Shown one piece after another: positions 9,617-18,926 of a DNA stretch of 64,000 bases. Both the position numbers and the translations under genes were made by a program. Each line of letters starts with the position of its first letter. Position 1 is the first letter of the stretch. The stretch spans positions 62,001-126,000 of the forward strand of contig PHCX01000006.1 in assembly GCA_002842435.1 (NCBI GenBank), in the 5' to 3' direction. This stretch comes from Betaproteobacteria bacterium HGW-Betaproteobacteria-1. GTDB lineage: Bacteria > Pseudomonadota > Gammaproteobacteria > Burkholderiales > Methylophilaceae. The notes under the pieces are model-generated. The model worked only from the letters and a program-made list of their open reading frames with translations, was not told where the DNA came from and made no database searches.

Positions 9617-11776
9617 TCAGGCCAGTTGATCGGCGATCGGCAGCGTGCGGATGCGCTTGCCGGTGGCGGCAAAGATGGCATTGGTGACGGCCGGTGCGAT
9701 TGGCGGGGTCGCCGGCTCGCCAGCACCGCCCATCTTGTCCGTGCTCGGCACGACATATACTTCCACCTTTGGCATCTGGCTCATGCGCAGAACCGGGTAG
9801 TTGTTGAAGTTTGTCTGCTCGATCTGGCCATTCTTCAGGCTGATTTTGCCGCTCAGAGCCGCGCTGAGGCCAAAGACGATGCCGGATTCCATCTGTGCCG
9901 CTAGTGATTCCGGATTGACTACCAGCCCGCAATCGATGGCGCAAACCACGCGATGAATCTTGACTTCGCCATTTACCACCGAGACTTCGGCCACTTCAGC
10001 GACATAACTGCCGAACGACTCATGGACTGCCAGACCGCGGAACACGCCGGCAGGTAATTTGCTGCCCCATTGCGCCTTCTCGGCGGCCAGGTTCAATGCC
10101 GCCAAGTGGCGCGGATGATCCTTCAACAGATGCCTGCGGTATTCGAGCGGGTCGCGGCCGGCAGCATGCGCCATTTCGTCGATCAGGCTTTCCATGACGA
10201 AGGCGTTCTGGCTGTGGCCGACGGAACGCCACCACAAGACCGGCACGTCGATTTTCGGTGTGTGCAGGTCGACCAGATGATGTGGTGTCGCCTTGATGTA
10301 GGGTGAATCGGCCACGCCTTCGACCGAGGTGGCGTCGACGCCGTCCTTGATCATGTAAGCCTCGAACGGTGTGCCGGTCATGATGGACTGGCCGACGCAG
10401 GTATGCTGCCAGGCGAGCGGGTTGCCGGCTTCATCCAGGCCGATCTTGACCTGATGCAGGTTCATCGGGCGATAGAAGCCGCCCTTGACATCATCCTCGC
10501 GCGTCCAGATGGTTTTGACCGGCATGCCGGCGGCTTTGGCGACATGGGTCGCCTCCGAGACGAAGTCGGTGGCCGGGTTGCCGCGACGACCGAAACCACC
10601 GCCGAGGAATGGTGTGTGCACATTGACCTGTTCCGGCTTCATGCCAAGGATGGCAGCGGCAGCGGCCTGTTCAAGGCCGGGTGCCTGGGTGCCGGTCCAG
10701 ATGTCGCAGCTGTTCTTGCCAATCTTCACGGTGCAGTTGAGCGGTTCCATCGGTGAGTGTGCCAGATAGGGCATGGTATATTCGGCCGTGAGGGTCTTCC
10801 TGGCCTTATTGAATGCGGAATCAGGCACGCCTGCGGCAGAGGCGATGGCCCCTTTACCGCTCGCCATCTGGCGAAAATCGGCGAACATTTGTTCGCTGTC
10901 GAGTTTGGCATTGGAGCCAGCATCCCATTCGATCTTCAGCGCATCGCGCCCCTGCTTGGCGGCCCAGAAATTGTCGGCGACAACGGCGACGCCGGTCGGT
11001 ACCTCGACGACCTTGACTACGCCGGGAATCTGCTTGGCGGCAGAGTCATCGAACGATTTGAGCTTGCCCTTGAAATACGGGGAGCGTGCCACGACGGCAG
11101 TTTTCAGGCCTTCGAACTGAATGTCCTGACCGAAGATAGCGCTGCCGTCGATCTTTTCGCGGCTGTCGAGGCGTTTGGTGGCCTTGCCGATGATCTTCCA
11201 CTGACTAGGGTCGCGTAACGGGACTTCGCCCGGCGCCTCCAACTTGGCAGCGTCGTCTGCCAGTTCGCCGTAGGTCAGACGCTGATCGCCGACGATCACC
11301 ATACCGTTCTCGGTACGGCAGTCTCCGGGTTGTACGCCCAATCTTTGCGCGGCAGCCATGACCAGCAAGGTGCGGGACATGGCGCCGGCCTGCCGATAGC
11401 GGTCAAACTCGGACCAGGTGGTAGTGGAGCCGCCTGTAATCTGCAGACCATAGGCAGTGTGTGCGTAGACCGGTGCTGGCGGCGCATGTTCGATGCGGAT
11501 GCGATCCAGTTCCACGTCCAGTTCTTCGGCGATCAGCATGGGCAGGGTGGTCCAGATGCTCTGGCCCATCTCGCTGTGTGCCAGCAGCACGGTGATAGTG
11601 TCGTCATTGCCGATATGCAGGAAGGCGTTCGGGGTGAAGTTCTGCGCGTCGCTGCCTGCCGGAGATTTACTCATGAAGCGCTTGGCATGCGGGATGGAGA
11701 AGGCGATCACCAATCCACCGGCAATGAATGCCGAGGCTTTGAGGAAGGTGCGTCTGGAGATGTTCTTGATTTCCAT
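9617..11776 (-). CDS. iorB: Molybdopterin-binding large subunit of an IorB-type aldehyde / N-heterocycle oxidoreductase
   Basis: A 719-residue molybdenum hydroxylase of the isoquinoline 1-oxidoreductase beta-subunit type. The N-terminus reads [15 protein letters not shown], a twin-arginine signal with a hydrophobic core, so the complex is exported folded to the periplasm or membrane face. Cofactor-binding segments include [17 protein letters not shown] and, near the C-terminus, [14 protein letters not shown], whose Glu is the expected catalytic base. Its Shine-Dalgarno GAGGA overlaps the iorA stop codon, indicating translational coupling. The substrate could be an aldehyde or an aromatic N-heterocycle and is not determined by the sequence. 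No c-type cytochrome subunit is adjacent. Confidence 0.9.
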   Translation of the reverse strand: MEIKNISRRTFLKASAFIAGGLVIAFSIPHAKRFMSKSPAGSDAQNFTPNAFLHIGNDDTITVLLAHSEMGQSIWTTLPMLIAEELDVELDRIRIEHAPPAPVYAHTAYGLQITGGSTTTWSEFDRYRQAGAMSRTLLVMAAAQRLGVQPGDCRTENGMVIVGDQRLTYGELADDAAKLEAPGEVPLRDPSQWKIIGKATKRLDSREKIDGSAIFGQDIQFEGLKTAVVARSPYFKGKLKSFDDSAAKQIPGVVKVVEVPTGVAVVADNFWAAKQGRDALKIEWDAGSNAKLDSEQMFADFRQMASGKGAIASAAGVPDSAFNKARKTLTAEYTMPYLAHSPMEPLNCTVKIGKNSCDIWTGTQAPGLEQAAAAAILGMKPEQVNVHTPFLGGGFGRRGNPATDFVSEATHVAKAAGMPVKTIWTREDDVKGGFYRPMNLHQVKIGLDEAGNPLAWQHTCVGQSIMTGTPFEAYMIKDGVDATSVEGVADSPYIKATPHHLVDLHTPKIDVPVLWWRSVGHSQNAFVMESLIDEMAHAAGRDPLEYRRHLLKDHPRHLAALNLAAEKAQWGSKLPAGVFRGLAVHESFGSYVAEVAEVSVVNGEVKIHRVVCAIDCGLVVNPESLAAQMESGIVFGLSAALSGKISLKNGQIEQTNFNNYPVLRMSQMPKVEVYVVPSTDKMGGAGEPATPPIAPAVTNAIFAATGKRIRTLPIADQLA

Positions 11777-11786
11777 GGAGTATTCC

Positions 11787-12245
11787 TCAGGCCAGTTTTT
11801 CAGCCGCTTGATGGATGGCGGCGCGGATACGTGGATAGGTGCCGCAACGGCAGATGTTGCCGCTCATGGCGACATCGATGTCAGCATCGGTCGGCGACTT
11901 GTTTGAGGCGAGCAGGGCGGTAGCGGCCATGATCTGTCCGGACTGGCAGAAGCCGCATTGCACGACATCCAGCTCCTGCCATGCTGATTGCACGGCTTGG
12001 CCGACCGGATCATTGCTCATTTGCTCGATGGTGGTGAGCTTCTTGCCGACGGCCGCCGCGACCGGCGTTACGCAGGAGCGTATCGGCTGGCCGTCGAGGT
12101 GCACTGTGCAGGCGCCGCATTGCGCCATGCCGCAGCCGAACTTGGTGCCTGTCATCTGTGCGACATCTCGCAAGGCCCATAATATGGGCATGTCTTCAGG
12201 TACATCCAGTTGCCGTTCCTGGCCATTGATATTTAAAGTCAGCAT
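11787..12245 (-). CDS. iorA: [2Fe-2S] small subunit of the IorAB-type molybdenum hydroxylase
   Basis: A 152-residue iron-sulfur subunit that passes electrons from the molybdenum site of IorB to an acceptor. Two [2Fe-2S] motifs are visible: the plant-ferredoxin type [16 protein letters not shown], and the alpha-helical type with [10 protein letters not shown] and [12 protein letters not shown]. It has no export signal of its own, so it probably travels with IorB through the Tat system. It is the first gene of iorA-iorB-xdhC and is transcribed divergently from the LysR gene, with two LysR-type palindromes between them. Confidence 0.94.
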   Translation of the reverse strand: MLTLNINGQERQLDVPEDMPILWALRDVAQMTGTKFGCGMAQCGACTVHLDGQPIRSCVTPVAAAVGKKLTTIEQMSNDPVGQAVQSAWQELDVVQCGFCQSGQIMAATALLASNKSPTDADIDVAMSGNICRCGTYPRIRAAIHQAAEKLA

Positions 12246-12311
12246 GTTGTCCTCATGAACTGTCGGGGGGTGCGGGAAATAGTCTCATGCAAGTATGCTG
12301 AATTCATGACA

Positions 12312-12358
12312 TCCAATAAATGGAAATATGTTTATTTGAGAATTCCAATTTATGGAAT
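12312..12358. promoter_or_regulatory. Two LysR-type operator boxes between iorA and the LysR gene
   Basis: Two palindromes with the same half-sites lie in the divergent intergenic region: TCCA-ATAAA-TGGA at 12312-12324 and ATTCCA-ATTTA-TGGAAT at 12342-12358. Both satisfy the T-N11-A rule of LysR-type regulators. Their centres (12318 and 12350) are 32 bp apart, about three helical turns, so a tetramer could bind both on one DNA face. The second box ends 10 bases before the LysR start codon, which suits autoregulation. Confidence 0.75.
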
Positions 12359-12367
12359 AATTGCCAG

Positions 12368-13261
12368 ATGCTGAACCGACTGGAAATGATGCGTATCTTC
12401 TGTGTGGCCGCGGAGTGCCCCAGCTTCAAGGATGCGGCGGTGCGCCTGGGTGTTTCGCCGCAGGCCGTGACCCGGGCCATCAAGGAACTTGAAAACACGA
12501 TAGGCGAGCCGCTGTTCTATCGTAATACCCGGCACATGCGCATTACCGACTTTGGCGAACAATTGTCGCTAAGGGCTAAAGGAAGTATCGCCGAAATTGA
12601 TGAACTGTTCCGGCCGAATGGTGAGATGCCGGAAGCAGACGTGGCTGGTACAGTCAGGATCACAGCACCTACGGTTATTGGCAGGCGTTTTCTGCTGGAT
12701 GTGCTGGCTGAAATCAGCAAGCAGTATCCTCAGATCAGGCTGGACCTGCGTCTGTCCGATACGATTACCGACGTCATCGAACAGCAGATTGACATCGGTG
12801 TGAGGGTCGGATTTCTGCGTGATAGCAGTTTTGTCGCACGGGCGGCGGCGAAGATCACTTTTCTGGCAGTCGCCACGCCGGAGTTGATTGCCAGGGTGGG
12901 TGTGCCAGAGAGCATAGAGGCACTGTCCGAGTTGCCCACAGTCGCGCTGATCGACAATAGCTCGGGCCGTGCCTGGCCTTGGTACTTCGAAGATGGCCAG
13001 CAGTTGACCCCGAATCAGCGGGTCTTTGTTACGGATGATGCCGAAACCGAATTGAGCATGGTGTTGCAGGGCGCGGGTTTCGGCCAGATCGCGGATTGCC
13101 TGGTGCAGCCACATATCAGGGAAGGCAGGCTGGTGACTGTGCTCACGGAATTTACACCGCCGCCGTGGGATATCTATGTCTATCGCCCGCAACGAGGCCC
13201 TGTGCCGGCACGCATCCGTATCGTTTATGACCAGATTCTGAAAGCGGTTGAGCAAATATGA
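12368..13261 (+). CDS. LysR-family transcriptional regulator
   Basis: A 297-residue LysR-type regulator. The N-terminal winged helix-turn-helix contains FKDAAVRLGVSPQAVTRAIKELE, and the remaining 200 residues form the periplasmic-binding-protein-like effector domain. The start at 12368 puts the helix-turn-helix at the usual distance from the N-terminus. It is divergent from iorA-iorB-xdhC and overlaps chrA by four bases (ATGA). It therefore probably controls the molybdenum hydroxylase operon, itself and the co-transcribed chrA. The effector is unknown; chromate or an aldehyde or heterocycle substrate would both fit the neighbours. Confidence 0.92.
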   Translation: MLNRLEMMRIFCVAAECPSFKDAAVRLGVSPQAVTRAIKELENTIGEPLFYRNTRHMRITDFGEQLSLRAKGSIAEIDELFRPNGEMPEADVAGTVRITAPTVIGRRFLLDVLAEISKQYPQIRLDLRLSDTITDVIEQQIDIGVRVGFLRDSSFVARAAAKITFLAVATPELIARVGVPESIEALSELPTVALIDNSSGRAWPWYFEDGQQLTPNQRVFVTDDAETELSMVLQGAGFGQIADCLVQPHIREGRLVTVLTEFTPPPWDIYVYRPQRGPVPARIRIVYDQILKAVEQI

Positions 13262-14589
13262 ACACTGCGAAGCCGCACGCTGTCAGTCTGCGCGAAGCCT
13301 TCTGGTACTGGCTGAAGCTGGGATTTATCAGTTTCGGCGGTCCGGCTGGTCAGATCGCCATCATGCACCACGACCTGGTCGAGAAAAAAGGCTGGATCTC
13401 GGAGAAGCGCTTTTTGCATGCTCTCAACTACTGCATGCTGCTGCCGGGTCCCGAGGCTCAGCAACTGGCGATCTACATCGGCTGGCTCATGCATCGCACC
13501 TGGGGCGGCCTCATAGCCGGCAGCTTGTTCGTGTTGCCGTCCTTGTTGATTCTGATTCTATTGACCTGGATTTATCTAAGCTTCGGCGAGTTGAAGCAGA
13601 TTGCCGGTGCGCTCTATGGCATCAAGCCGGCGGTGGTCGCCATTGTGCTGTTTGCCGCCTATCGCATCGGTTCGCGTGTGCTCAAACATGGCGCGCTCTG
13701 GTTATTTGCCGCAGCGGCGTTTGTCGCTGTCGCCATCTTCTCTGTGCCTTTCCCTTATGTTGTGTTGATTGCGGCCATGCTGGGTTATACCGGCAGTCTG
13801 TGGAAGCCGGAGGTGTTCGAACTGCCGGCCGAGAGCCATGCCGATGTTCATGCAAGCCGCAAAGCCATCATCGCCGATGGAACAAGGCCGGCGCACACTG
13901 TATTCAGGTTCAGGCGCTTCCTGTTGTTGCTGATAATCGGCTTTGCCCTATGGGCGGCAGCATTATTGGCTCTGGCTCTGATTAATGGTTGGCAGGGAAC
14001 GTTGACGCAAATGGGTGTCTTCTTCACCAAGGCGGCGCTGTTGACCTTTGGCGGTGCATATGCGGTGCTACCTTACGTCAATGAAGGTGCAGTGCAGACC
14101 TATGGCTGGCTGACGCCGGTTCAGATGATAGATGGCCTGGCGCTGGGCGAGAGCACGCCCGGGCCCTTGATCATGCTGGTGGCATTCGTCGGTTTTGTCG
14201 GCGGCTGGACGCAGCAGATATTCGGCAGTGACAGCCTGTTTCTGGCAGGGGCAGTCGCGGCCTGCGTTGCGACCTTTTTCACCTTTTTGCCGTCCTTTTT
14301 GTTCATTTTCATTGGCGCACCCTTTATCGAATCGACGCAGGGCAATCTCAGGTTCAGCGCACCCTTGACCGGCATTACGGCAGCCATCGTCGGCGTCATT
14401 CTTAATCTGGCATTGTATTTTGCCTATCATGTGATCTGGCCGCAGGGGTGGGATATGTCTCTGGATGTGTATTCCTTGCTGGCTACCATCATTGCATTGA
14501 TCGCGCTGTTTCGATTCAAGGTCGGTATCGTGCGCTTGATAGGGTTGTTTGCGTTGGCTGGCATCGCGCACCATCTACTGATGGTTTAA
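13258..14589 (+). CDS. chrA: Chromate efflux transporter ChrA, two-domain form
   Basis: A 443-residue membrane protein with two homologous CHR domains, the long-chain form. The first starts FWYWLKLGFISFGGPAGQ, the second FFTKAALLTFGGAYAV, and each carries the conserved proline/glycine stretch (MLLPGPEAQQLA; GLALGESTPGPLIMLV). About ten to twelve membrane helices can be drawn. ChrA exports chromate from the cytoplasm by an ion-coupled mechanism. It overlaps the LysR gene by ATGA, so both come from one message. No chrB or chrF is present, which is unusual for dedicated chromate resistance loci, so the natural substrate may differ. Confidence 0.93.
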   Translation: MNTAKPHAVSLREAFWYWLKLGFISFGGPAGQIAIMHHDLVEKKGWISEKRFLHALNYCMLLPGPEAQQLAIYIGWLMHRTWGGLIAGSLFVLPSLLILILLTWIYLSFGELKQIAGALYGIKPAVVAIVLFAAYRIGSRVLKHGALWLFAAAAFVAVAIFSVPFPYVVLIAAMLGYTGSLWKPEVFELPAESHADVHASRKAIIADGTRPAHTVFRFRRFLLLLIIGFALWAAALLALALINGWQGTLTQMGVFFTKAALLTFGGAYAVLPYVNEGAVQTYGWLTPVQMIDGLALGESTPGPLIMLVAFVGFVGGWTQQIFGSDSLFLAGAVAACVATFFTFLPSFLFIFIGAPFIESTQGNLRFSAPLTGITAAIVGVILNLALYFAYHVIWPQGWDMSLDVYSLLATIIALIALFRFKVGIVRLIGLFALAGIAHHLLMV

Positions 14590-14719
14590 AAAGGTCATGT
14601 TTTCGGATAGGGCTTGATTTTATCGGCATAGCAATTCAGGATAGTCGCGTAACACTTGCATTTGAGTAATTCAAAAGTCTGTCTTTCGAATAACAACAAG
14701 CAATGGGGGTGTGGCAAGT

Positions 14720-15328
14720 ATGAATCCGATGACACTGTTCAAGCTGTTTTTCAAACCAACTGCAGGCTGGGAGGCATTGATTGCCAGTCAGCCATCGATG
14801 CACCGGTTGTTTCTTTTGCATGTAATACCTTTCGCGCTGATTCCGTCCGTCATGATCTATATTGCGGGCACCAAGCAGACCCTGATGTTCTTTGACCTGT
14901 TGCCGGGCAACAAGCTGGTGCTGGTTTCGCTGATACTTTTTCTGGTGCAATTGGTGGTAGTGCCAGTCATGGCGACCATACTGCGGCAATTGGCGGAGGT
15001 GGCAGATTCACATCCCAGTTACAAGCAGGCTTTCATTCTGGCTGCCGTGGCACCGACGCCATTGTGGATGGCGCCGGTCTTTCTTATTGTTCCGGATATG
15101 CTGGTCAACATTGCCGTCACCACGCTGGCCATGATGGCTGCGGCAGGTTTTATCTATTTCGGTATCCCGACCGTATTCAAGATCAAGGAGCAGGGGCATG
15201 TCTATCTGCTGTTTGGCGCCATACTGGTCGCGGGTGTCGTCGCCTGGGGCTTCCTGATGGTATGCACGCTGGTGGTCTGGGGTAGTGTGCAGAACCTGCA
15301 ATTCGCAGTCGGGCCGGTTGGCGGCTGA
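14720..15328 (+). CDS. Yip1-family integral membrane protein
   Basis: A 202-residue membrane protein of the bacterial Yip1 type, starting MNPMTLFKLFFKPTAGWEAL, the characteristic opening of this family. Five hydrophobic helices follow. The ATG at 14720 is preferred over a GTG nine bases upstream because a GGGGG tract sits at a plausible spacing. The function of bacterial Yip1 proteins is unknown. The gene stands alone and ends in a terminator. Confidence 0.85.
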   Translation: MNPMTLFKLFFKPTAGWEALIASQPSMHRLFLLHVIPFALIPSVMIYIAGTKQTLMFFDLLPGNKLVLVSLILFLVQLVVVPVMATILRQLAEVADSHPSYKQAFILAAVAPTPLWMAPVFLIVPDMLVNIAVTTLAMMAAAGFIYFGIPTVFKIKEQGHVYLLFGAILVAGVVAWGFLMVCTLVVWGSVQNLQFAVGPVGG

Positions 15329-15341
15329 ATGCAGTAAAGAT

Positions 15342-15368
15342 AAAAAGGCCACCTGGTGGCCTTTTTTA
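15342..15368 (+). terminator. Rho-independent terminator after the Yip1 gene
   Basis: AAAAGGCCACC and GGTGGCC form a compact hairpin followed by six T residues. Confidence 0.88.
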
Positions 15369-15407
15369 TTGTGCATCATTTTCCTGTGCACGCTGTCTTT
15401 GCGAACG

Positions 15408-15419
15408 TTTAACGTTAAA
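15408..15419. promoter_or_regulatory. Palindrome upstream of glutathione peroxidase
   Basis: TTTAACGTTAAA is a perfect 12-bp palindrome about 60 bases upstream of the peroxidase start. It overlaps a possible -10 element (TAAAAT, 15416-15421). It could be an operator, but it is short and no partner regulator is adjacent. Confidence 0.3.
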
Positions 15420-15479
15420 ATGAGTCCACAATAACAATTCCGCAACAATTGAATTTCGTTTACTGGGGATTATCGGATA

Positions 15480-16022
15480 ATGAAACGTGCGTCACTTGCT
15501 TTTTTGACATTGTTGGCAACATTTTGGGGAGCCGGCATGGCACAAGCTGATTGTGAAGGCATATATAACCACCAGTTCAAGACCCTGCAGGATGAAGACT
15601 TCAATCTCTGCGATTACCGTGAGCAGCCCATTCTGCTGGTCAACACCGCGAGCAAGTGCGGTTTCACGCCGCAGTTCGAAAAACTCGAGAACATGTACCG
15701 GAAATATCGCGACAAGGGATTTGTGGTCATCGGTTTTCCTTCCAACGATTTCAAGCAGGAACTCGCCAGCAACAAGGAGATAGGCGAGTTCTGCCGCAAG
15801 ACTTATGCGGTCGATTTTCCCATGATGTCTCAGACATCCGTTGTCGGCCCGGACGCCAATCCGCTCTATAGACAGCTTGCCGAAATCACGCAGGAACCGC
15901 CGATGTGGAATTTCTACAAGTACCTGATCCTGCCCGGCGATGAAGAGATTCATGTTTTCAGTAGCGATGTCGATCCGGAATCTCATCGCGTCATGAAAAG
16001 ACTCAAGCCATATTTAAAGTAA
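15480..16022 (+). CDS. Secreted glutathione peroxidase-family thiol peroxidase
   Basis: A 180-residue peroxidase with a Sec signal peptide (residues 1-23, cleaved after MAQA), so it acts in the periplasm. The active-site motif is NTASKCGFTPQF with cysteine C60 in place of selenocysteine. The companions are Q93 in place of the canonical glutamine region, and W143-N144 (PMWNFYKYLI). Such Cys-type enzymes usually reduce peroxides with thioredoxin-like donors rather than glutathione. A possible resolving cysteine is C105 (GEFCRKTY). A very AT-rich tract follows the gene. Confidence 0.93.
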   Translation: MKRASLAFLTLLATFWGAGMAQADCEGIYNHQFKTLQDEDFNLCDYREQPILLVNTASKCGFTPQFEKLENMYRKYRDKGFVVIGFPSNDFKQELASNKEIGEFCRKTYAVDFPMMSQTSVVGPDANPLYRQLAEITQEPPMWNFYKYLILPGDEEIHVFSSDVDPESHRVMKRLKPYLK

Positions 16023-16077
16023 AATATAAATTAATTTAATTAATTTATTGATTATATTTAATTTATTATTTCCATCA
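16022..16077. other. Extremely AT-rich intergenic tract
   Basis: About 55 bases between the peroxidase and the SrkA-type kinase are almost pure A/T, with repeated TTAATTTAATTAA-like words, in a genome that is otherwise moderately GC-rich. An inverted repeat TGCGC-N8-GCGCA (16080-16097) follows, and the kinase ATG starts two bases later. It may be an UP-element or nucleoid-protein site. Confidence 0.5.
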
Positions 16078-16098
16078 TTTGCGCGTTAAAATGCGCAG

Positions 16099-17109
16099 AT
16101 GACACACGAAGCCACCCCGTTCTTCTACCTCGACCCCGATTGCATTCTGAATGCCATTGAGAGCGCTGGTCTGCGCACAGATGGCAGATTGCTCGCGCTT
16201 AACAGCTATGAGAACCGCGTCTATCAGGTAGGTCTGGAAGATGCCCAGCCCATCGTCGCCAAGTTCTACCGACCGCAACGCTGGAGCGATGCGCAGATAC
16301 TGGAAGAACATGCTTTTGTGCGTGAACTGGCTGATGCCGAGATTCCTGTCGTGGCGCCTGATGTAATCAACGGCCGGACCTTGCTGCATTACCGGCAGGC
16401 TGATGCCGATTTCCGTTTTGCCGTGTTCCCCCGGCAGGGCGGCCGTACCCCTGAGCTCGACCGTGCAGGCAACCTGGAATGGATAGGCAGGTTCATTGCA
16501 CGTATTCATGCCGTCGGATCACTCAAGACTTTTGAAACCCGCCCGGCCATCGATATCGAAACCTTCGGTCTGGAACCAAGCCAGTATTTGCTGGCGCACG
16601 ACTTTATTCCACAGGAGCTGCTAGAGGTTTACCGGGGCGTGGTCAGCCAGGCGCTGGACGGCGTCAGGCGCTGTTATGAGCGGGCAGGAGATGTGGCGAC
16701 GATACGCCTGCATGGTGATTGCCATATGGGCAATGTGCTGTGGACCGACGATGGGCCTCATTTCGTCGATTTCGATGACAGTCGCAACGGGCCTGCCATT
16801 CAGGATATCTGGATGCTGTTCTCGGGAGAGCGTCACGAGATGATGTCTCAGCTCAATGACTTTCTCGCCGGTTATGAAGATTTTTACGAGTTCGATCTAC
16901 GCGAACTGCATCTGGTGGAAGCATTGCGCACGCTGCGTTTGATCCACTATGCCGCCTGGATAGCGCGGCGCTGGGAGGACCCGGCCTTTCCGGTCGCTTT
17001 TCCCTGGTTCAACACCCAACGCTACTGGCAGGATCGCATTTTGGAACTGCGCGAACAGATCGCACTGATGGATGAGCCGCCGTTAATGGCTGGGGGCGGT
17101 AATTTCTAG
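16099..17109 (+). CDS. srkA: Stress response serine/threonine protein kinase, SrkA/YihE type
   Basis: A 336-residue protein kinase-like phosphotransferase of the YihE/SrkA family, which in E. coli counters stress-induced cell death. It has the opening FFYLDPDCILNAIESAGLRTDGRLLALNSYENRVYQV region, the catalytic loop RLHGDCHMGNVLW and the metal-binding FVDFDDSRNGP. In many proteobacteria srkA lies next to dsbA; here no dsbA is present and the upstream neighbour is an exported peroxidase, so both could serve oxidative stress. The ATG at 16099 lies just behind a GC-rich inverted repeat. Confidence 0.93.
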   Translation: MTHEATPFFYLDPDCILNAIESAGLRTDGRLLALNSYENRVYQVGLEDAQPIVAKFYRPQRWSDAQILEEHAFVRELADAEIPVVAPDVINGRTLLHYRQADADFRFAVFPRQGGRTPELDRAGNLEWIGRFIARIHAVGSLKTFETRPAIDIETFGLEPSQYLLAHDFIPQELLEVYRGVVSQALDGVRRCYERAGDVATIRLHGDCHMGNVLWTDDGPHFVDFDDSRNGPAIQDIWMLFSGERHEMMSQLNDFLAGYEDFYEFDLRELHLVEALRTLRLIHYAAWIARRWEDPAFPVAFPWFNTQRYWQDRILELREQIALMDEPPLMAGGGNF

Positions 17110-17150
17110 CAGTGCCCTTGCTGCAATCGGCCTGTTTTGTCAGTAATCAA

Positions 17151-18884
17151 CTAGGCGCAGGTAGAGTCTTTCGCCTGTTCCGCCAGTTTCTCCTCGGCAT
17201 GCGGCACGAAAGGAATGCCCGGCCTGCCGGTGCATAGCGGTGTGCGGTGGAAGCTGCAGAAGGTCTTGGAGCCGCCAGCCAGCGTTTTGACCTTGCTGAA
17301 GCCGGATTGCACCAGAATGCGGTGCGCCAGATAACTGCGGAAACCGACGCGGCAATACAGGAACAGGGGCTGGTCCTTCGGTAACTTGTCTAGTTGGCTG
17401 CGCAGTTTGCCCAGCGGGATATTGATCGCCTCCGGGACATGCCAGGTCTCGTATTCCTTGGTGCCACGCACGTCGATAATCATGCTGCCTTCCGTAATCG
17501 CCGGGTAATCTTCCGCATACCAGAACTCGATGTCGCCCTTGAGCATATTGCTGGCAATGAAGCCGGCCATGTTGACCGGGTCCTTGGCTGAGCCGTAGGG
17601 CGGGGCATAGGCCAGTTCCAGCATCTCAAGGTCATAGATCGTCATGTTGCCGCGCAAGGCCGTGGCGAAGACGTCTATGCGCTTGTCCACGCCGTCATAG
17701 CCGACGACCTGCGCGCCGAGTATCCGGCCGTTCTCGGGAGCGAACAGTAGCTTGATGTGCATGGGCGCTGTGCCCGGATAGTAGCTGGCGTGTCCGGATG
17801 GATGCAGGTAGACCTTGCGAAAATCGATCTTCTGTTGCTTCAGTGTCTTTTCCGTGGCACCGGTGGCACCGCCGGTCATCTCGAACACCTTGACGATGGC
17901 AGTGCCCTGGGTCGATTGATAAGTGCTGTATCGGCCAAAAATATGGTCGGCAGCGATGCGGCCCTGACGATTGGCCGGCCCGGCCAGCGCGATCAGCGCA
18001 TCGTTGCCGGTAATCGTGTCCTTGACCTCTACGGCATCTCCTGCGGCGTAAACATCCGGATCGCTGGTCTGCATGTGAACGTTGACCTGAATGCCGCCGC
18101 GTGGACCCAGTGCGATACCTGTATCTTTCAGCAGGCCTACATCCGGTCGCACGCCGACTGCCAGCATGACCAGGTCGGATTCCACTGAGCTTCCGTCATT
18201 CAGGTGCACCAGCACCTTGCCGTCCTTGTCCTCGAAACTGCTGGCCGCGGTGCCCAGCTTCAGCTGCACACCGTGGTATTGCAGGTGATACTGCATGTCG
18301 CGCGCCATCTCCGGATCGAGCGAGGCGGACAGGATCTGCTCAGCCAGTTCGACAAGGATGACTTCGACATTCCGATGGCGCAGATTCTCCGCCATCTCGA
18401 TGCCGATGTAGCCGCCGCCGATGACAACGACCCGGCTGACGCCTTCATCGACATTACTCTTGATGAGATCCATATCCTCGATATTGCGTAGCGTGAAGAT
18501 GCGCGGATGGTCGATACCGGCTAAAGGCGGTCTGATCGGCTTTGCGCCTGGACTTAACACCAGCTTGTCGTAGGCCTCGAAATATTTGATGCCGGTATCC
18601 AGTTCGCGCACTACGATGGTCTTTTCGGCAGTGTTGATGGCGACCACTTCATGCCCGATACGCACATCCAGGTTCAGCGATTCCGCCAGTGTTTGCGGAG
18701 TCTGCAGCACCAGCTGCTCGCGGTCTTGAATGTCGCCACCGATATGATAGGGCAGGCCGCAGTTGGCAAACGACACATAGCGGCTGCGTTCCAAGACGAC
18801 AATTTTCGCGGATTCGCTCAATCTTCTTGCACGGGCGGCGGCGGACATGCCGGCAGCTACGCCTCCAATGACGACGATTTTCAT
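17151..18884 (-). CDS. CoA-disulfide reductase / NADH oxidase-like flavoprotein with C-terminal rhodanese domain
   Basis: A 577-residue FAD/NAD(P)-dependent pyridine nucleotide-disulfide oxidoreductase. The FAD-binding loop is IGGVAAGMSAAARARR near residue 6. The single redox cysteine C42 lies in SFANCGLPYHIGG, the CoA-disulfide reductase arrangement. The NAD-binding loop is VVIGGGYIGIEMAE. From about residue 465 a rhodanese domain follows with active cysteine C511 (LYCRVGF). Fusions of this type reduce CoA-disulfides, CoA-persulfides or polysulfide. The last 45 residues hold two more cysteines in a non-rhodanese tail. A perfect AT-only inverted repeat lies just upstream. Confidence 0.92.
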   Translation of the reverse strand: MKIVVIGGVAAGMSAAARARRLSESAKIVVLERSRYVSFANCGLPYHIGGDIQDREQLVLQTPQTLAESLNLDVRIGHEVVAINTAEKTIVVRELDTGIKYFEAYDKLVLSPGAKPIRPPLAGIDHPRIFTLRNIEDMDLIKSNVDEGVSRVVVIGGGYIGIEMAENLRHRNVEVILVELAEQILSASLDPEMARDMQYHLQYHGVQLKLGTAASSFEDKDGKVLVHLNDGSSVESDLVMLAVGVRPDVGLLKDTGIALGPRGGIQVNVHMQTSDPDVYAAGDAVEVKDTITGNDALIALAGPANRQGRIAADHIFGRYSTYQSTQGTAIVKVFEMTGGATGATEKTLKQQKIDFRKVYLHPSGHASYYPGTAPMHIKLLFAPENGRILGAQVVGYDGVDKRIDVFATALRGNMTIYDLEMLELAYAPPYGSAKDPVNMAGFIASNMLKGDIEFWYAEDYPAITEGSMIIDVRGTKEYETWHVPEAINIPLGKLRSQLDKLPKDQPLFLYCRVGFRSYLAHRILVQSGFSKVKTLAGGSKTFCSFHRTPLCTGRPGIPFVPHAEEKLAEQAKDSTCA

Positions 18885-18926
18885 ACTGACCTCGGTTGCT
18901 TGGAGAAGGTAAACATTATATATAAA

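Noticed and set aside
8623..9756. Longer XdhC start inside iorB
   Set aside because: The additional 48 residues are arginine/proline/serine-rich shadow sequence. The ATG at 9612 starts four bases after the iorB stop and gives the family N-terminus.
13248..13985. 245-codon frame inside chrA
   Set aside because: It is an alternative frame of chrA without domain features, and chrA itself is unambiguous.
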